Of a DNA stretch of 64,000 bases, positions 1 through 9,686 are shown piece after piece; the stretch's first letter is position 1, and every line of letters begins with the position of its first letter. The notes below the pieces were generated by a model. That model saw nothing but the letters and a program-made list of their open reading frames with translations. It was not told where the DNA came from and made no database searches. This stretch comes from Catonia carolina (taxonomy: Eukaryota; Arthropoda; Insecta; Hemiptera; Achilidae), in contig JAQMRL010000003.1 in the NCBI GenBank assembly GCA_035578175.1, positions 98,067,969-98,131,968 on the forward strand, in the 5' to 3' direction. Position numbers and translations under genes: made by a program.

Positions 1-301
1 AATCATCACGACACAAAAATCAAGTAAACTGTAAAGATTCGTAAAATAATTTAAAATATTTATATATTAGAATTGGTTGCAAACTGCAGGATGCATTATA
101 AAGATTTATTTTTTATTATGTTGAAATTTGTTATTAAAAGAAAAATGAAAAAGTTAAAAATTAAACCAGAGCTTTCAGAAACATCATTTTGTTAGCTACG
201 ACTTCATTGAACAGTTGACCATAAAACAAAGGACAAAACATTGATTGTTTTGTCACTAAGAATTTTTTAAATTTTGCATACATTGTAATTTATTCAATTT
301 A
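1..301. other. AT-rich intergenic DNA with a dispersed repeat fragment
   Basis: No gene is recognisable here. A short segment at about 82-110 (AAACTGCAGGATGCATTATA and following bases) recurs at about 34845-34873, so part of this stretch belongs to a dispersed repeat. The rest is low-complexity AT-rich sequence. Confidence 0.4.
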
Positions 302-425
302 AGAACAATAATCAACCCCATGGCCCAAAGAGATGGGGATGAAATGAGTCTGTACAAGACTACACCTCATTTACAGGCCATACACATAAACCTCTTCTCA
401 TTGGGTTATGGGGCTTAATAAGAAT
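302..425. repeat. Inverted pair of SINE-B fragments
   Basis: Bases 302-341 match the 3' part of SINE family B (full copy at 11503-11817) in minus orientation. Bases 343-412 match an overlapping part of the same family in plus orientation, including the segment around GTCTGTACAAGACTACACCT. The two arms face each other head to head. This is what twin priming or later inversion of a truncated insertion would leave. Confidence 0.6.
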
Positions 426-1580
426 TGTTTATAAAATGTTTTGTAGTTTTCATTCATTTTATTACCAATGACAGATGTTTCAATGAAAAAGTCATAATTT
501 AGGTTTCCAGAAACCCACTTTAAATTTCTATAGTACCTGATTCTATCAAATATGTTTACGGAGCCATTAAAATATAGTTACAATATTTTTTTACTTGAAA
601 TAACTGAGCAAATGCTTTGAAATTATATTGTTTAATTATTTTTGTAGTATTTTATACAGTCACACACAAGGTAATACGATACTACCTACCTTATCTAGTG
701 TTGAGAATGTTTCAAAGCATAAAAAAATTGGTTAGCCAGTTCTGTCTAGTAATGAAACCCAGGACTTTGTCAAGTAGCCTGCCTTCTTGACTGTTATTGA
801 GGTCAGTTAGAAAAAGATAGGTGGATTGGTTATAAATTCAGAACATTTTTCAAATACTACATTCAAGGCTTAGTGCATTTCAATGTTTAAATTTTAGTCC
901 GCTAACTGTAATTTTACTTTATGCTACATTATGAATGTTTATTGCAAGGGAAAAACTACTTTCACATTATCCCACTATTAAAGAGGAAAGGCCCAGTATG
1001 TTTTGGATCAGTGAATTGATTTATTTATCTCAATACTCTTGCCAAATTAAAATTATAATTTATTTACGTTTTAAATAATCTTGCAATGGACATAAAGAAT
1101 TGTTAAGCATCGCCTGGTCAATAAAAAGGCCTACCATTAAAAAATTGACCGAATTTTTCACCTAGATGTAATAAATTAAATAATCCTATAAACAAAGAAA
1201 GAAAAAGGTTATAAATAAAGGGTAAATCAGTACCTTTACAGTCTTGACAATAAAACATTTTCCTGAATAATTAGTACCTAATAATAAGTAACAGTAATAA
1301 AGTAACAATAAGTTATAAAAATTAATTTTATATCTTACATGAATTTGAAAAGTAACAATAGGGTGTATCTGTGATAATATATTCCTTTCAGAGTCAACTA
1401 GTCCACTCCAAAATATAAACGATGGTACAGGAACAGCGTGGTTTATTTTTGTAGAAACCGGTTTTGGTGAGAACGAATCATAAGTTTTTTGTCTATAATA
1501 CACCGCGGCATACAGCAAAATAACCGCTTTTTCTATTCTAAAAACAACCTTCATATAGTTGACAAATCGTAGAAGATTAT
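426..1580. other. AT-rich DNA without a recognised gene
   Basis: I see no supported gene. A degenerate tRNA-like remnant resembling the head of SINE family C lies near 740-800 (AATGAAACCCAGGACTTT). A long minus-strand open frame at 1186-1683 runs antisense through the 5S-like sequence and was not accepted as a gene. Confidence 0.4.
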
Positions 1581-1692
1581 GCCAACGACATGTTGAATAC
1601 GCCAGTTCTCGTCCGATCACTGAAGCTAAGCAACATTGGGTGCAGTCAGTACTTGGATGGGTGACCGCTTGGGAATACCGCATGTTGTTGGC
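1581..1692 (+). rRNA. 5S ribosomal RNA-like gene or pseudogene
   Basis: The sequence starts GCCAACGACA and ends TGTTGTTGGC, the complementary termini that close helix I of animal 5S rRNA. The interior carries the strongly conserved GTTCTCGTCCGATCAC segment and AGTACTTGGATGGGTGACCG, which includes the C-box of the internal RNA polymerase III promoter. A T5 run begins at about 1701, a suitable Pol III terminator. The length is 112 nt rather than about 119-120; roughly 5 nt are missing just after the first ten bases, where the usual TACCACGC stretch is shortened. It stands alone, not in a tandem array. It could be a solitary diverged gene, a retroposed pseudogene or the head of a 5S-derived SINE. 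The 5' deletion makes a pseudogene more likely. Confidence 0.8.
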
Positions 1693-1705
1693 ACTGTAAC
1701 TTTTT

Positions 1706-2242
1706 GTTTTTAACAGTAGACAATAATTAGAATAATTAATTTATTATTTATTATATCATTTTAGCACAAAATGCAAATTTTTTTTTCTCTGAAACAGCAG
1801 TTAACACAAGCACTTAAACTCCTGTTCTAAGGGCTGCTACAATATACTTGTAAATGTTTTGTCGGTATACCGTTTTGTCTACAATTTTTTTGTGACAGTG
1901 TATTTCTTTTGCAATGTCTACAAAATACAATACATTTTTGCAAGACAAATTGAGTACCTACCTATGTAACGAAAGGTACATTTATTATTTAAAGTAGGTA
2001 CCTATTTCTTAAATTAATTTGGTGTATTATTTAAAATTAAGTTTTAAAACTCATATAGTTATTGATAATTTAGTTAGGTACGTTAGTTTAAAATTAATTG
2101 TCAGAATTATATTGTATTCAAATCCTATAAAGCAAACTTTCTACCCTGCCTGGATGACTTTGTAAAATTTCACTCAGATAGGTTGATTGTAAACAAAACA
2201 TTCTGCACTACTGTAAAGAAATTTTATAAATTTATAATATCA
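1706..2242. other. AT-rich spacer, nothing recognised
   Basis: Low-complexity AT-rich DNA with no convincing open frame, RNA gene or repeat boundary. Confidence 0.4.
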
Positions 2243-2538
2243 TTAGGCCAGACAGCCACTGCGAGCGGAGTTCTGTTGAGTTGAGTGAAACGGACTTAGC
2301 TGACAAAAACGAACCTGTCTTTCTATGTCTGGGCGGACACAGGATGCATAGCGGAGCAAGCGGCGCTGGGCTCAACTCCACTCAGCTCCATTGCTCTCAT
2401 GGTCCGTTTTGAAAGCTAACTCCACTACACCCAATAATCGACCTTGTATGTTTTCCAACAAAATTTCAGCCGACTCGCATGGTTTCAGTGTGTGGAGTCT
2501 AAACTATTCTGTTCCATACCAGTTTATCTACTTAGAAA

Positions 2539-2628
2539 TGGAGATTGAAGAAAAACTAATTGAATGCGTTAAAAAGTGAAAGGTCCTGTATGATGTATCC
2601 GACAAAAATACATGGACTCTCAATTTAA
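2539..2628 (+). pseudogene. MADF-domain protein remnant of the Harbinger element
   Basis: The frame from the ATG at 2539 reads MEIEEKLIECVKK, a stop codon, then KVLYDVSDKN. This is the usual opening of a MADF/Myb-like DNA-binding domain (acidic start, LIE-V, then the LYD-SDKNY motif). PIF/Harbinger elements encode such a protein beside the transposase. The in-frame TGA and the loss of similarity within about 30 residues show it is dead. Identification rests on the motif only. Confidence 0.5.
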
Positions 2629-2947
2629 AGGACTTATTTTGATTGAGTAGCATGCAGCTTAACTTCAGGTTTTCCTTCGCTCCTATAGCTTTCCTGAAGT
2701 TTATTTCTAATCCTGTCAGGTCGTTTTTAGAACTCATTCATTTTGCTGAGAACCGGGGAACAGACATGCGCACTAGCAGCCAAATGTTCCATTCCTTGTC
2801 TTTCTTATCACGTACAGTCACGTGGTGTACATAAACAACCCTGTGCTGCATCGTACACAACATCTGTATTTACAAAACCCCTTAGTTTAGCACGAGCCAT
2901 ACTGTACTGCATGTAGCGCTGTGACCGCAATATATGTTTCACAGCTC

Positions 2948-3178
2948 TCAGCAAAATGCAAAAGCTATAACTGTCTCTAAAATTTCATTAAATTCATCTA
3001 TTGTCATCCGAAAATAATTTTTCAATTGTTCGTTGTAGAGTTCTTCACAGAGAGTATGAAACTCACCGTGTTGCAGTCTTCCACTTATATATAAACTTTT
3101 CCACTCTTTTCTACGGTTTATCAGAAGGCTTGCAGTTGATTCGGTATCGGAATTGTTCGAATCAGAACTTAACACCAC
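2948..3178 (-). pseudogene. Harbinger transposase N-terminal fragment
   Basis: A 76-codon frame reads through an acidic/Ser-rich start, then EFHTLCEELYNEQLKNYF followed by RMTIDEFNEIL. The pattern 'EF--L--EL--D---F--YFRM----F--LL' is the conserved pre-catalytic region of PIF/Harbinger DDE transposases, where FRM(S/T) followed by an FD/FN-hydrophobic stretch is diagnostic. The frame then ends, and none of the DDE catalytic core follows within the element. It lies inside the terminal inverted repeats of the 2246-3334 element. Confidence 0.6.
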
Positions 3179-3351
3179 AAATTAAAGCTTTTTACAAGAA
3201 GTACTCAACATGTTTCTTCAAACTGACTGAATAACGCTATGCTCCTAGTTGCCACCCCCTATAACTTAGCACAACTTCACTTAACTACTCTGCACTCAAC
3301 TTAATTCAACTCCGCTCGCAGTGGCCACCTGGCCTTATGGAAATTTAAAAA

Positions 3352-3449
3352 CGTCTCATGAGATCTTTGAGGAGTTATTAATATTATTAATATTATAATA
3401 CGTCTCATGAGATCTTTGTGGAGTTATTAATATTATTAATATTATAATA
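3352..3449. repeat. Two-copy tandem repeat, period 49
   Basis: A 49-bp unit beginning CGTCTCATGAGATCTTTG is present twice in direct succession (from 3352 and from 3401), differing at about one base. It lies immediately upstream of the first coding exon of the Ig-domain gene. Confidence 0.8.
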
Positions 3450-3539
3450 CTCTATGAGTGTAGATTGTAATAACTGTTATTAAAATTAAATTTTTTACAA
3501 AAAATAATTTCTTTTCAGATTATTAATAAACAATAACAA

Positions 3540-3742
3540 ATGGAATTCTGTCAATTAACATCAATTTTAAAATGGCAACATCATAATATTGTATCATTAC
3601 CAAATCTTGGCTTTCATAAATACAATAATCAGTTACTGATAATAATTTTACTAATTACGTTAATCGATAAAATATCAATGACTGATACACAATCTGCACC
3701 ATCACAATGGCAACCTATCTTCAAAACGAAAAATGTTACAAA
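3540..3742 (+). CDS. Ig-domain gene, coding exon 1
   Basis: It encodes residues 1-67 plus two bases of codon 68, including the hydrophobic N-terminal segment. The start context AACAAATGG is favourable, and the in-frame stop just upstream rules out an earlier start within this exon. The donor is GTAAGT at 3743. Confidence 0.65.
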
Positions 3743-6700
3743 GTAAGTTATATTCTTCAGTTATAATTTGTACATATTTTTACAACTATATTGAACTATA
3801 TTATTTTAATAATTTGTGTAATATGGATAGTTAAGACAATAAAATAATTTTTATACAGAAGGCAGTAGGAGTTCATGTAATTATAAACTTGTAGACCTTA
3901 CTGTACTGTACCTGATATATACTTGCATACTACAATACATGGTATACAATAGATGATAAAATACTGACAGTTAAAAGAACTAACTTCCCAAATGATTTAC
4001 ATTAAATTAAATAAAAGCTATTTCATTTAACAAACCACAAATTTAATTATACAAATATAAATATAATATAAATTAGTATATAAATTTCAATTACTGGTGT
4101 ACTTTGATGGTTGGGGTTCAGTTAACCATACGATTGTAATATGAGACACGTATACACACAAACACCCATACACACGTAAACTCACACAAAATCAAACACA
4201 TTCACACACAAACGTAAACACACAACCCTTAACTTACACCTCAAAATAAACACATACATCAGATGATTTACCACCTACAGATGTGAGAATAAAAAGAAAA
4301 AGATAAAATAAAAAGAAAATTTAACTCAAATAATAAAAAGGGATTGTTGACCATTCAATTTTAAACCTTTTAAGAAACAAGACGTGTTTACAACTTTTAA
4401 ATAAAAGGATTCAAATATATGAAATAATTTTTATCAAGAGATACTTTAACAATTTCAAGAAGTTTCAGTTTAAGAAGATTTCAACAACTTTAAATATTTT
4501 AAAAAATTTTTAAAGATTTTAACAATTTTAAAAATTTTTTAGATTTGTTTTTTTTTAAGAATTTTAAAATAAACCAACATTGAATTTTGAAACATTAAAT
4601 TAATTAAATTAAACATTTGATTTTAATTATAAATATTGAGTACACTCTCTCAGGAATAGTTGGCCTGGGTCTGTACAAGACAATACCTCATTTACATGTC
4701 ATACACATCATCCTCATGTCATTGGGTCACAGGATTGCTTATTGTTCTGAATTGAACAGATTGCAATGTACACATATTGGGGTAAGAAAATTATTTATAA
4801 TTTACATAATAGCCATATATGGCTATATGCAGGGCTATAGCCAGCAGCATATGGCTATACGCTATATGCAGGGCTAAAATAAATAGTTCTTTTTCTTATC
4901 ACATGGTCAGCCAATTAAATGACTGAATCATTTAAGAACAGAAGAGGTAGAGGTGTAAAAGACACTAATCAGAGTTATCTCCTCTGAAAGTAATGAATTG
5001 CATTATACAGCCAGACCCTGTGGTGAATGAAGTGAAGGTGTAATTTCCAGAGTGGAAAATATGTGCTTTTCAGAGTGCCCGGCATGCTGATAAGCGTACT
5101 TTCCCACTCAGTGAGGAAGGCACAGTAAACCACCTCACACCTCGTTTTACTTAGTAAAACCACTACAGGTTCAAACCAGCCTTAAAAACCAGCCCTAAAA
5201 AACAACAACAATAGCCATATTATCTGTGCCATATAGCCTATGTATATAACCTAGCCATATAACCATATATGGCTGTGTAGAGCCATATAGCCTATGTTAC
5301 TCAGGAAGCTCTTAAGTTTTACTTTAGTGAAAGAATTTTTTTTAGTTTTACAATACTGAAAATTTTTTGAAATCAGTAGGTATTTTCTGAGACTACCTCG
5401 TACAAACAAACAAACCTTAATTTTTTATTATATTAGTATAGATAAAACGATAAATAATTAGATATTCAAATTTTGAATCTCACGTTTTGTGATTACGGAT
5501 CATTAGTATATAATGTCTCAGTGGAAAATATTTCTCCTGGATGGCTCCTGGATTAAAAAAAAATAGTAAATATTTACAGTGCTCCTTTATAAAAATTTCC
5601 CATGTCCGCAAATCGAGAAACATTGAGGTTAACACAATGTCTAAGCAAAACCACTATACCTATAAAAAAATCAGATTCAATTTCTAGGTAATATATTTTA
5701 ATGCCGGTCGCATTGGCGTAGTTGGTAACTTGCTCGCCTCTCATCATGCAGTCGTGGGTTCGAATCCCACTTAAGCACGGCATATTTTCATACATTACAA
5801 AAATTTGTTTCATCCTTCACAATTAAACCCAAAGTTTTCGCTAATGACCGTTGCAGTTGATGCGACGTTAAATAAAAAAAAATATATATATATATTTTAA
5901 TACTTTTCTTTATATTTTAATTAATACAATTTTTATTTAATAACAATATAAATAAAATTCAAAGTAACGCTGTTTTTTTTTATTTCAGAGATTGGAAATT
6001 TCAGTCTTTCAATGAGAATTCTGATACTTATAGAATTAATAATAATAATAACAATAATAATCAAAATAATAATGATAATTATAATAAAGAGCCAACAAGT
6101 TCAAAAACAACAAAGGGGCATAAGTCGTCTATAGCATCTTCAACGGTTCAGGCATCACACCAAGATTATCAAGGACCGATACAATTAACACCGTCACAAT
6201 TATCACGACTACCACAACAACATCAATACAATCACTTCAATAATCTTCATCGTTATCATCAACATGCTCAGCAACATCCACATTATGATTTATCAGCTAT
6301 GAGTTCATCACCATTAGCAGCAAGATATGAACCAGTGCCTGAAGCAGATGCCAGTTATTACTATTATGCACCACCAGGATTACCTACATTACCATCTGGA
6401 CCACCAGGACCTCCTGGACCAGCTTCTTTACCACCGATATACGGACCACCTCTACCACCACTACCACCAGGGCCAGAACAAAGTATCTCTATTGAATTAG
6501 CATTTGATAGGCTTGTACTAAGATGTGTCGTTCAAGAACCATTAGAGGTATGTTACATTAATATCATTGTACTTAAAAATCCAAAATCTCATCTAATGTA
6601 TTTTAAATGGAAACTAGCATAGTGGAACCGTGCGAATAAACTCGCACAGTATTCTTGGGTTTCAAACCCCTATCATTGAATAATGATTTAAGTTAACAAC

Positions 6701-9686
6701 AATCTTAATTGTTCTTACAAGAACGATGAGTAACGACTAAAACACAGTAGTAGGATAGTTTTGTCCTGAAAAAACGGTTTTAAATTAAAACTTTAAATAA
6801 AAAAACGTGTCTACCGACTGAGTGTGTTATGCAATGAGAAGAGAGGTGCACATATCCTGTATGCTTCTGGACTATGGCTATGGAAGGAGTAAATGTGGGT
6901 AAATGTGGCATAACACTATGTTGTAAATGAAATTTAATCTTTTCATTTCTTAAAATGTAGCTCATATTAGTATGCATTTCACGTTTAGAACTTTTGGGCA
7001 AATCAGAAAAGAATATTCTTTAAAACCATGTAAAAATATAAAACAATACTTTCCTTCCTATATACTCACTAGCAACCCCTGCTCGCTTCGCTTCACAGCA
7101 GCTAATGTAGCCCTCATTAAATAATTTTAAAACCTCTCTATAAACAATATTTGTGGTTTTGTTCCCCTGTGGCAGCAAAATAAATTGTTTTTCTGCAGTT
7201 CCAGCTCTAGAAAGTTCAACATAAAGTTGTCCATGAGTGCAGGAATCACTCTTGTCTCAAATCGATGGCCACCGTTTTAAATGTTTGTCCCTGCGATTTA
7301 ACAGAATTTGAATAGAGTACATAGAAGAATCCCAATGGAAAAGAAAGAGACAGTTGATATATGAAGAATTAAGAGACAGTAATACGAGGGTGCGGTACGC
7401 AGAGTAATTGGAAATATGTGACTCATTCACTACCTGTCTAATGAAAACAAATATATGAAATATATGAAATATACAGTACAAAAATTAAATTTTTGAATAT
7501 TTCTGAATTTTTAATGGTTTTGGAATCGAATGCTATTCTTCACGTTTTTCTATGAATTATAAAAGTTGAATAGTGCTTCTAGCCCAAAAAATATACCATC
7601 CAGAGGACTTAGAAAAAATAAAAGTGCTATGCACCCGATAAACTAAAACATGCGACATTGTTACAGTTTAAGTTGCTTAACTCACTTAATTAAAGTTACT
7701 TAAAAATGCAAAATAGCCTATATTGATGAGGAAGCTCTAAGCTATGCAACAATGAAAGATTTTTTAAAATCAGTTCAGTAGTTTCTGAGATTACCTCATA
7801 CAAAAAACAAACAGACGTTTCTTCTTTATTATATTAGTATAGATATAGGCAAGAGAAAGTAAAAATACGTGCAGCAGAACTCTATATTTAGGAGTTAAAG
7901 GAAATCCAATTTACAATACATTGAAAGCAATATTGCGTTTTAAATATGTAAATTCTGCTTGTCTACAAAACAGACTGAACATTTTTTGTACATGGTTGTA
8001 AAGACGATATTTACAGGATTCTACCAAAAATCCAAAAATGAAAATTGGATCATGGGATTGCTTATTGTTCTTAAATAGGACAGATTGCAACGTACACACA
8101 TCAGGGATTAAAAAAAATGGGATCAGCTTATCCATTTTTAACGTTCCTCCTTAATTCTCTCCTATCCACATTCTGTCCCTCTTGTCATCCCTTAATTACT
8201 TTGTAATTCCAATATATTTGAGCTCCTATATGGCTATGCACCTATCCTACTAAAAGGCTTACCTCTTACTGCCCCTCCCCAAGCTTTGTGCAGCTGAGAG
8301 GTATGCATTATGTCACTACTACTGTGAGAGATTGCTTTAGTAGTAGTAACGTTTTACTTGTATTATGTTTGTAGTAGTCAAGGGTACTATCCAAACTACA
8401 TTCTGTGTCGCCGTCTACAGCGAATAGTCAAAACAACACGCACTAGGCAGCCTACTGGCCAGCGAAGAGCAATGAGATGATTAGCACAGTGTTATGACGT
8501 AACAGCAGTCTGGTACTTCGTCTTTCCCCTTCATCCCGCAGCTGCACAAAGCTTGGACAGGCAGTAATTACTCCACTCTACTATCCGACTGAATGTGTAT
8601 AATTTTCCTGTATCTTTTAGTAGTACGTTAAGGTTGGATCCAAATGTAAAACCTATAGATAAACTCATCCTTATTATTATACTGCACGATAAAATAAAAT
8701 ATTTCATGTTAATTGTTAAAAATGAATTGTTTCAGCACATTTCGTGGACACGTTTTCCATGTCCCAATGAATACTTTTACGGAAATGGTATACCAGTAGC
8801 AGACGGGTCTGTAGTTCACAATGTAGAATTATATGATGTACGAATAGTCGGTGAGAATGGTGAAATTGCATCAGAATTATTATTAAGATCACCTTTGGAA
8901 CCAACAACCAGCGGTTTATACGTATGTGAAGCATGGCCTCATTATCACAAACCAGATCCGTTTGGTGCTCCATTTCAACCACCCGTTTATCCACCTGTAA
9001 CAGATGTATTTATCATAGGTGGTAGTGAATTGATAGATCAATGTTACAATAATCGACCGCCATTCCGACAATTTAATGTACATCGTAAACGTTACGATGA
9101 AGATAATGAAAACAGTGGCAATGTTAAAAAAACAACAGAACCAAATCTAAAAAATACAGAAAATAATAATAAAAAAGCTACAAAACAAAACGTTAATGAT
9201 CCGGCAAGAAAACCTAGAAATATAACACGACAATTATTCGGCAGAAATGAAGAATTTATAAATTTTAATCAAAATAATAATGACAATTATCAAAAATTAA
9301 GAGTTAATGATAAACATCGATACAATTTTAAATTTGATAATTCAACTAATATTTATAATGCTACTGCAACTGATATATTTAGACCAGTTTTAAATTCGAA
9401 TAAAAACAATTATATTTTACCACCATTTAATAAATTAGATATAAGTTCTAATGAAGTCATAAATTATACAAGATCTTTAAAGAGTTTACCAATAAATAAT
9501 TTTTCCGATACTAAAGACAACTCAAATAAATCTCATGATATAATTTCATCATCATCTTGGGCTTTTAAATACGTGAATAATAATTCAACGCAAACTAAAC
9601 CAATAATAATTTATTCTAGTACTAGTAATAATAATATTAGCAGTAATCAACAGTTAAATAATAATAATTTAAAATTAAAAAAGTAA
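3540..9686 (+). CDS. Spliced Ig-domain secreted or membrane-anchored protein (exons 3540-3742, 5989-6547, 8736-9686)
   Basis: Three exons join in frame into 570 codons. Exon 1 ends AA|GTAAGT after two bases of codon 68. Exon 2 starts after TTTCAG at 5989 and completes that codon, and it ends GAG|GTATGT on a codon boundary. Exon 3 starts after TTTCAG at 8736 in the matching phase. An in-frame TAA at 3534-3536 precedes the ATG, and an acceptor-like CTTTTCAG ends at 3518, so a non-coding exon probably lies upstream. Protein: hydrophobic segment at about residues 31-44 (LLIIILLITLI), which could be a signal peptide or anchor; Asn/His/Gln-rich linker to about 170; Pro/Gly-rich stretch at about 190-235; one Ig-like domain with Cys247, Trp258 and Cys318 in the context SGLYVCEAW. 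A basic HRKR site follows, then an Asn-rich tail. No C-terminal membrane segment is seen. I do not recognise the family; an extracellular role is inferred from the Ig fold and N-terminus. Confidence 0.75.
4088..4787 (+). repeat. SINE-B copy split by a later insertion (4134-4645)
   Basis: Bases 4088-4133 carry the SINE-B segment around ACTGGTGTACTTTGATGGTT, and 4646-4787 resume with CACTCTCTCAGGAATAGTTG and run to the family 3' end (TTGCAATGTACACA). The 512 bp between are not SINE. They begin with CA-rich sequence (4140-4230) and are otherwise AT-rich. TA stands at both junctions, consistent with a TA-targeting DNA element, but no clear terminal inverted repeat was seen. The copy lies in intron 1 of the Ig-domain gene. 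Confidence 0.6.
4819..5209 (+). repeat. SINE-D copy with 11-bp target duplication
   Basis: The body from about 4873 (GGGCTAAAATAAATAGTTCT) to about 5205 matches the families at 29827-30226 and 33743-34133. The direct repeat AATAGCCATAT flanks it at 4808-4818 and 5210-5220. The first 50 bases do not match the family 5' end and instead contain several copies of the palindromic word AGCCATATATGGCT. The tail ends in an AACAACAACA run. It lies in intron 1. Confidence 0.7.
5283..5442 (-). mobile_element. Helitron 5'-end fragment
   Basis: Read on the minus strand, the fragment starts TCTATACTAATATAATAAAA, the same terminus as the Helitron at 7069-7843. It shares further sequence with it (the GAGACTACCTC-TACAAACAAAC segment and the CTCAGGAAGCTC segment). 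No 3' terminus with CTRR is visible on the left, so this is a truncated copy or a short non-autonomous relative. It lies in intron 1. Confidence 0.55.
5703..5889 (+). repeat. Full-length SINE-A, tRNA-derived, with 12-bp target duplication
   Basis: The first 78 bp are tRNA-like: an A-box-like GCATTGGCGTAGTTGG, a B box GGGTTCGAATCCC, and acceptor-stem-like ends GCCG/CGGC. A roughly 90-bp tail containing CATATTTTCATACATTACAA and an A-rich end follow. ATATATTTTAAT flanks it at 5691-5702 and 5890-5901. It is not a functional tRNA gene, because the anticodon arm does not fold and the family is dispersed (11922-12067, 28521-28692, 43180-43280, 47161-47301). It lies in intron 1. Confidence 0.8.
5989..6547 (+). 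CDS. Ig-domain gene, coding exon 2
   Basis: It encodes the end of codon 68 to codon 254. The first half is an Asn-repeat and His/Gln-rich linker coded largely by AAT/CAA repeats; the second half is Pro/Gly-rich (GPPGPPGPASLPP). The last 16 residues enter the Ig-like domain with the B-strand cysteine (LVLRCVVQEPLE). Acceptor TATTTCAG at 5988, donor GTATGT at 6548. Confidence 0.75.
7069..7843 (-). mobile_element. Truncated Helitron with exact ends
   Basis: On the minus strand it starts TCTATACTAATATAATAAAG at 7843 and ends GGTTGCTAG at 7069, matching the Helitron rules of 5' TC and 3' CTRR. A short stem (CTGCT/AGCAG) lies just before the end. The flanks are A (7068) and T (7844), so it sits in an AT dinucleotide. 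Joining the flanks gives CTATATACTCA + TATAGGCAAGAGAAAGT, which matches the uninterrupted sequence at about 28336-28363 almost exactly. At 775 bp it keeps only the helicase C-terminal region. It lies in intron 2 of the Ig-domain gene. Confidence 0.8.
7075..7311 (-). pseudogene. Helitron helicase (PIF1-like) C-terminal remnant
   Basis: On the minus strand the frame reads KSQGQTFKTVAIDLR, then after a frame shift THGQLYVELSRAGT, then NIVYREVL near the end. KSQGQT and HGQLYV-LSR are the last helicase motifs of the SF1 PIF1-like domain in Helitron Rep/Hel proteins, and N-VY-EVL is the usual C-terminal end. A stop and a frame shift lie between the two motifs. It sits at the 3' end of the 7069-7843 element, as expected for this protein. 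It is non-functional; no Rep endonuclease region remains. Confidence 0.75.
7844..8735. other. Remainder of intron 2, with a SINE-B scrap
   Basis: Intronic DNA of the Ig-domain gene. About 8045-8110 matches the 3' end of SINE-B (TCATGGGATTGCTTATTGTT to GCAACGTACACA). No other feature was recognised before the acceptor at 8735. Confidence 0.45.
8736..9686 (+). CDS. Ig-domain gene, terminal coding exon
   Basis: It encodes residues 255-570. It begins HISWTRFPCPNEYFYG, supplying the invariant Ig tryptophan (258), and completes the domain with SGLYVCEAW (Cys318). After DVFIIGG the sequence turns basic (HRKR) and then becomes Asn/Lys/Ser-rich to the end. The stop TAA at 9684 overlaps an AATAAA at 9685-9690. 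No membrane segment or obvious GPI signal is seen at the C-terminus. Confidence 0.8.
   Translation, partial: HISWTRFPCPNEYFYGNGIPVADGSVVHNVELYDVRIVGENGEIASELLLRSPLEPTTSGLYVCEAWPHYHKPDPFGAPFQPPVYPPVTDVFIIGGSELIDQCYNNRPPFRQFNVHRKRYDEDNENSGNVKKTTEPNLKNTENNNKKATKQNVNDPARKPRNITRQLFGRNEEFINFNQNNNDNYQKLRVNDKHRYNFKFDNSTNIYNATATDIFRPVLNSNKNNYILPPFNKLDISSNEVINYTRSLKSLPINNFSDTKDNSNKSHDIISSSSWAFKYVNNNSTQTKPIIIYSSTSNNNISSNQQLNNNNLKLKK

Larger units (their letters stand above)
2246..3334. mobile_element. PIF/Harbinger-type DNA transposon, defective
   Basis: The ends are inverted repeats. The left begins GGCCAGACAGCCACTGCGAG, and the right, read on the minus strand, begins GGCCAGGTGGCCACTGCGAG and continues CGGAGTT in both. 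The element is flanked by the trinucleotide TTA on each side (2243-2245 and 3335-3337), the target duplication typical of PIF/Harbinger. Inside are remnants of both expected genes: a MADF-type start on the plus strand (about 2539) and the N-terminal part of the transposase on the minus strand (2948-3178). At 1089 bp it is far shorter than an autonomous copy, so it is an internally deleted, non-autonomous derivative. Confidence 0.75.

Noticed and set aside
1186..1683. 165-codon minus-strand open frame
   Set aside because: Its start lies antisense to the 5S-like sequence, its C-terminal half is low-complexity Leu/Tyr/Phe from AT-rich DNA, and no domain or splice context supports it.
4134..4645. 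MITE with TA duplication in the split SINE-B
   Set aside because: TA is present at both joins, but no terminal inverted repeat could be aligned, so only an unclassified insertion is reported.
5703..5780. Functional tRNA gene
   Set aside because: The A and B boxes are convincing, but the sequence is the head of a dispersed SINE with a target duplication and no proper anticodon arm.
6380..6480. Collagen gene
   Set aside because: The GPPGPPGP stretch is short and part of a Pro-rich linker in the Ig-domain protein. There is no sustained Gly-X-Y repeat.
8716..8994. Minus-strand open frame antisense to exon 3
   Set aside because: It is the shadow of the well-supported Ig-domain exon.
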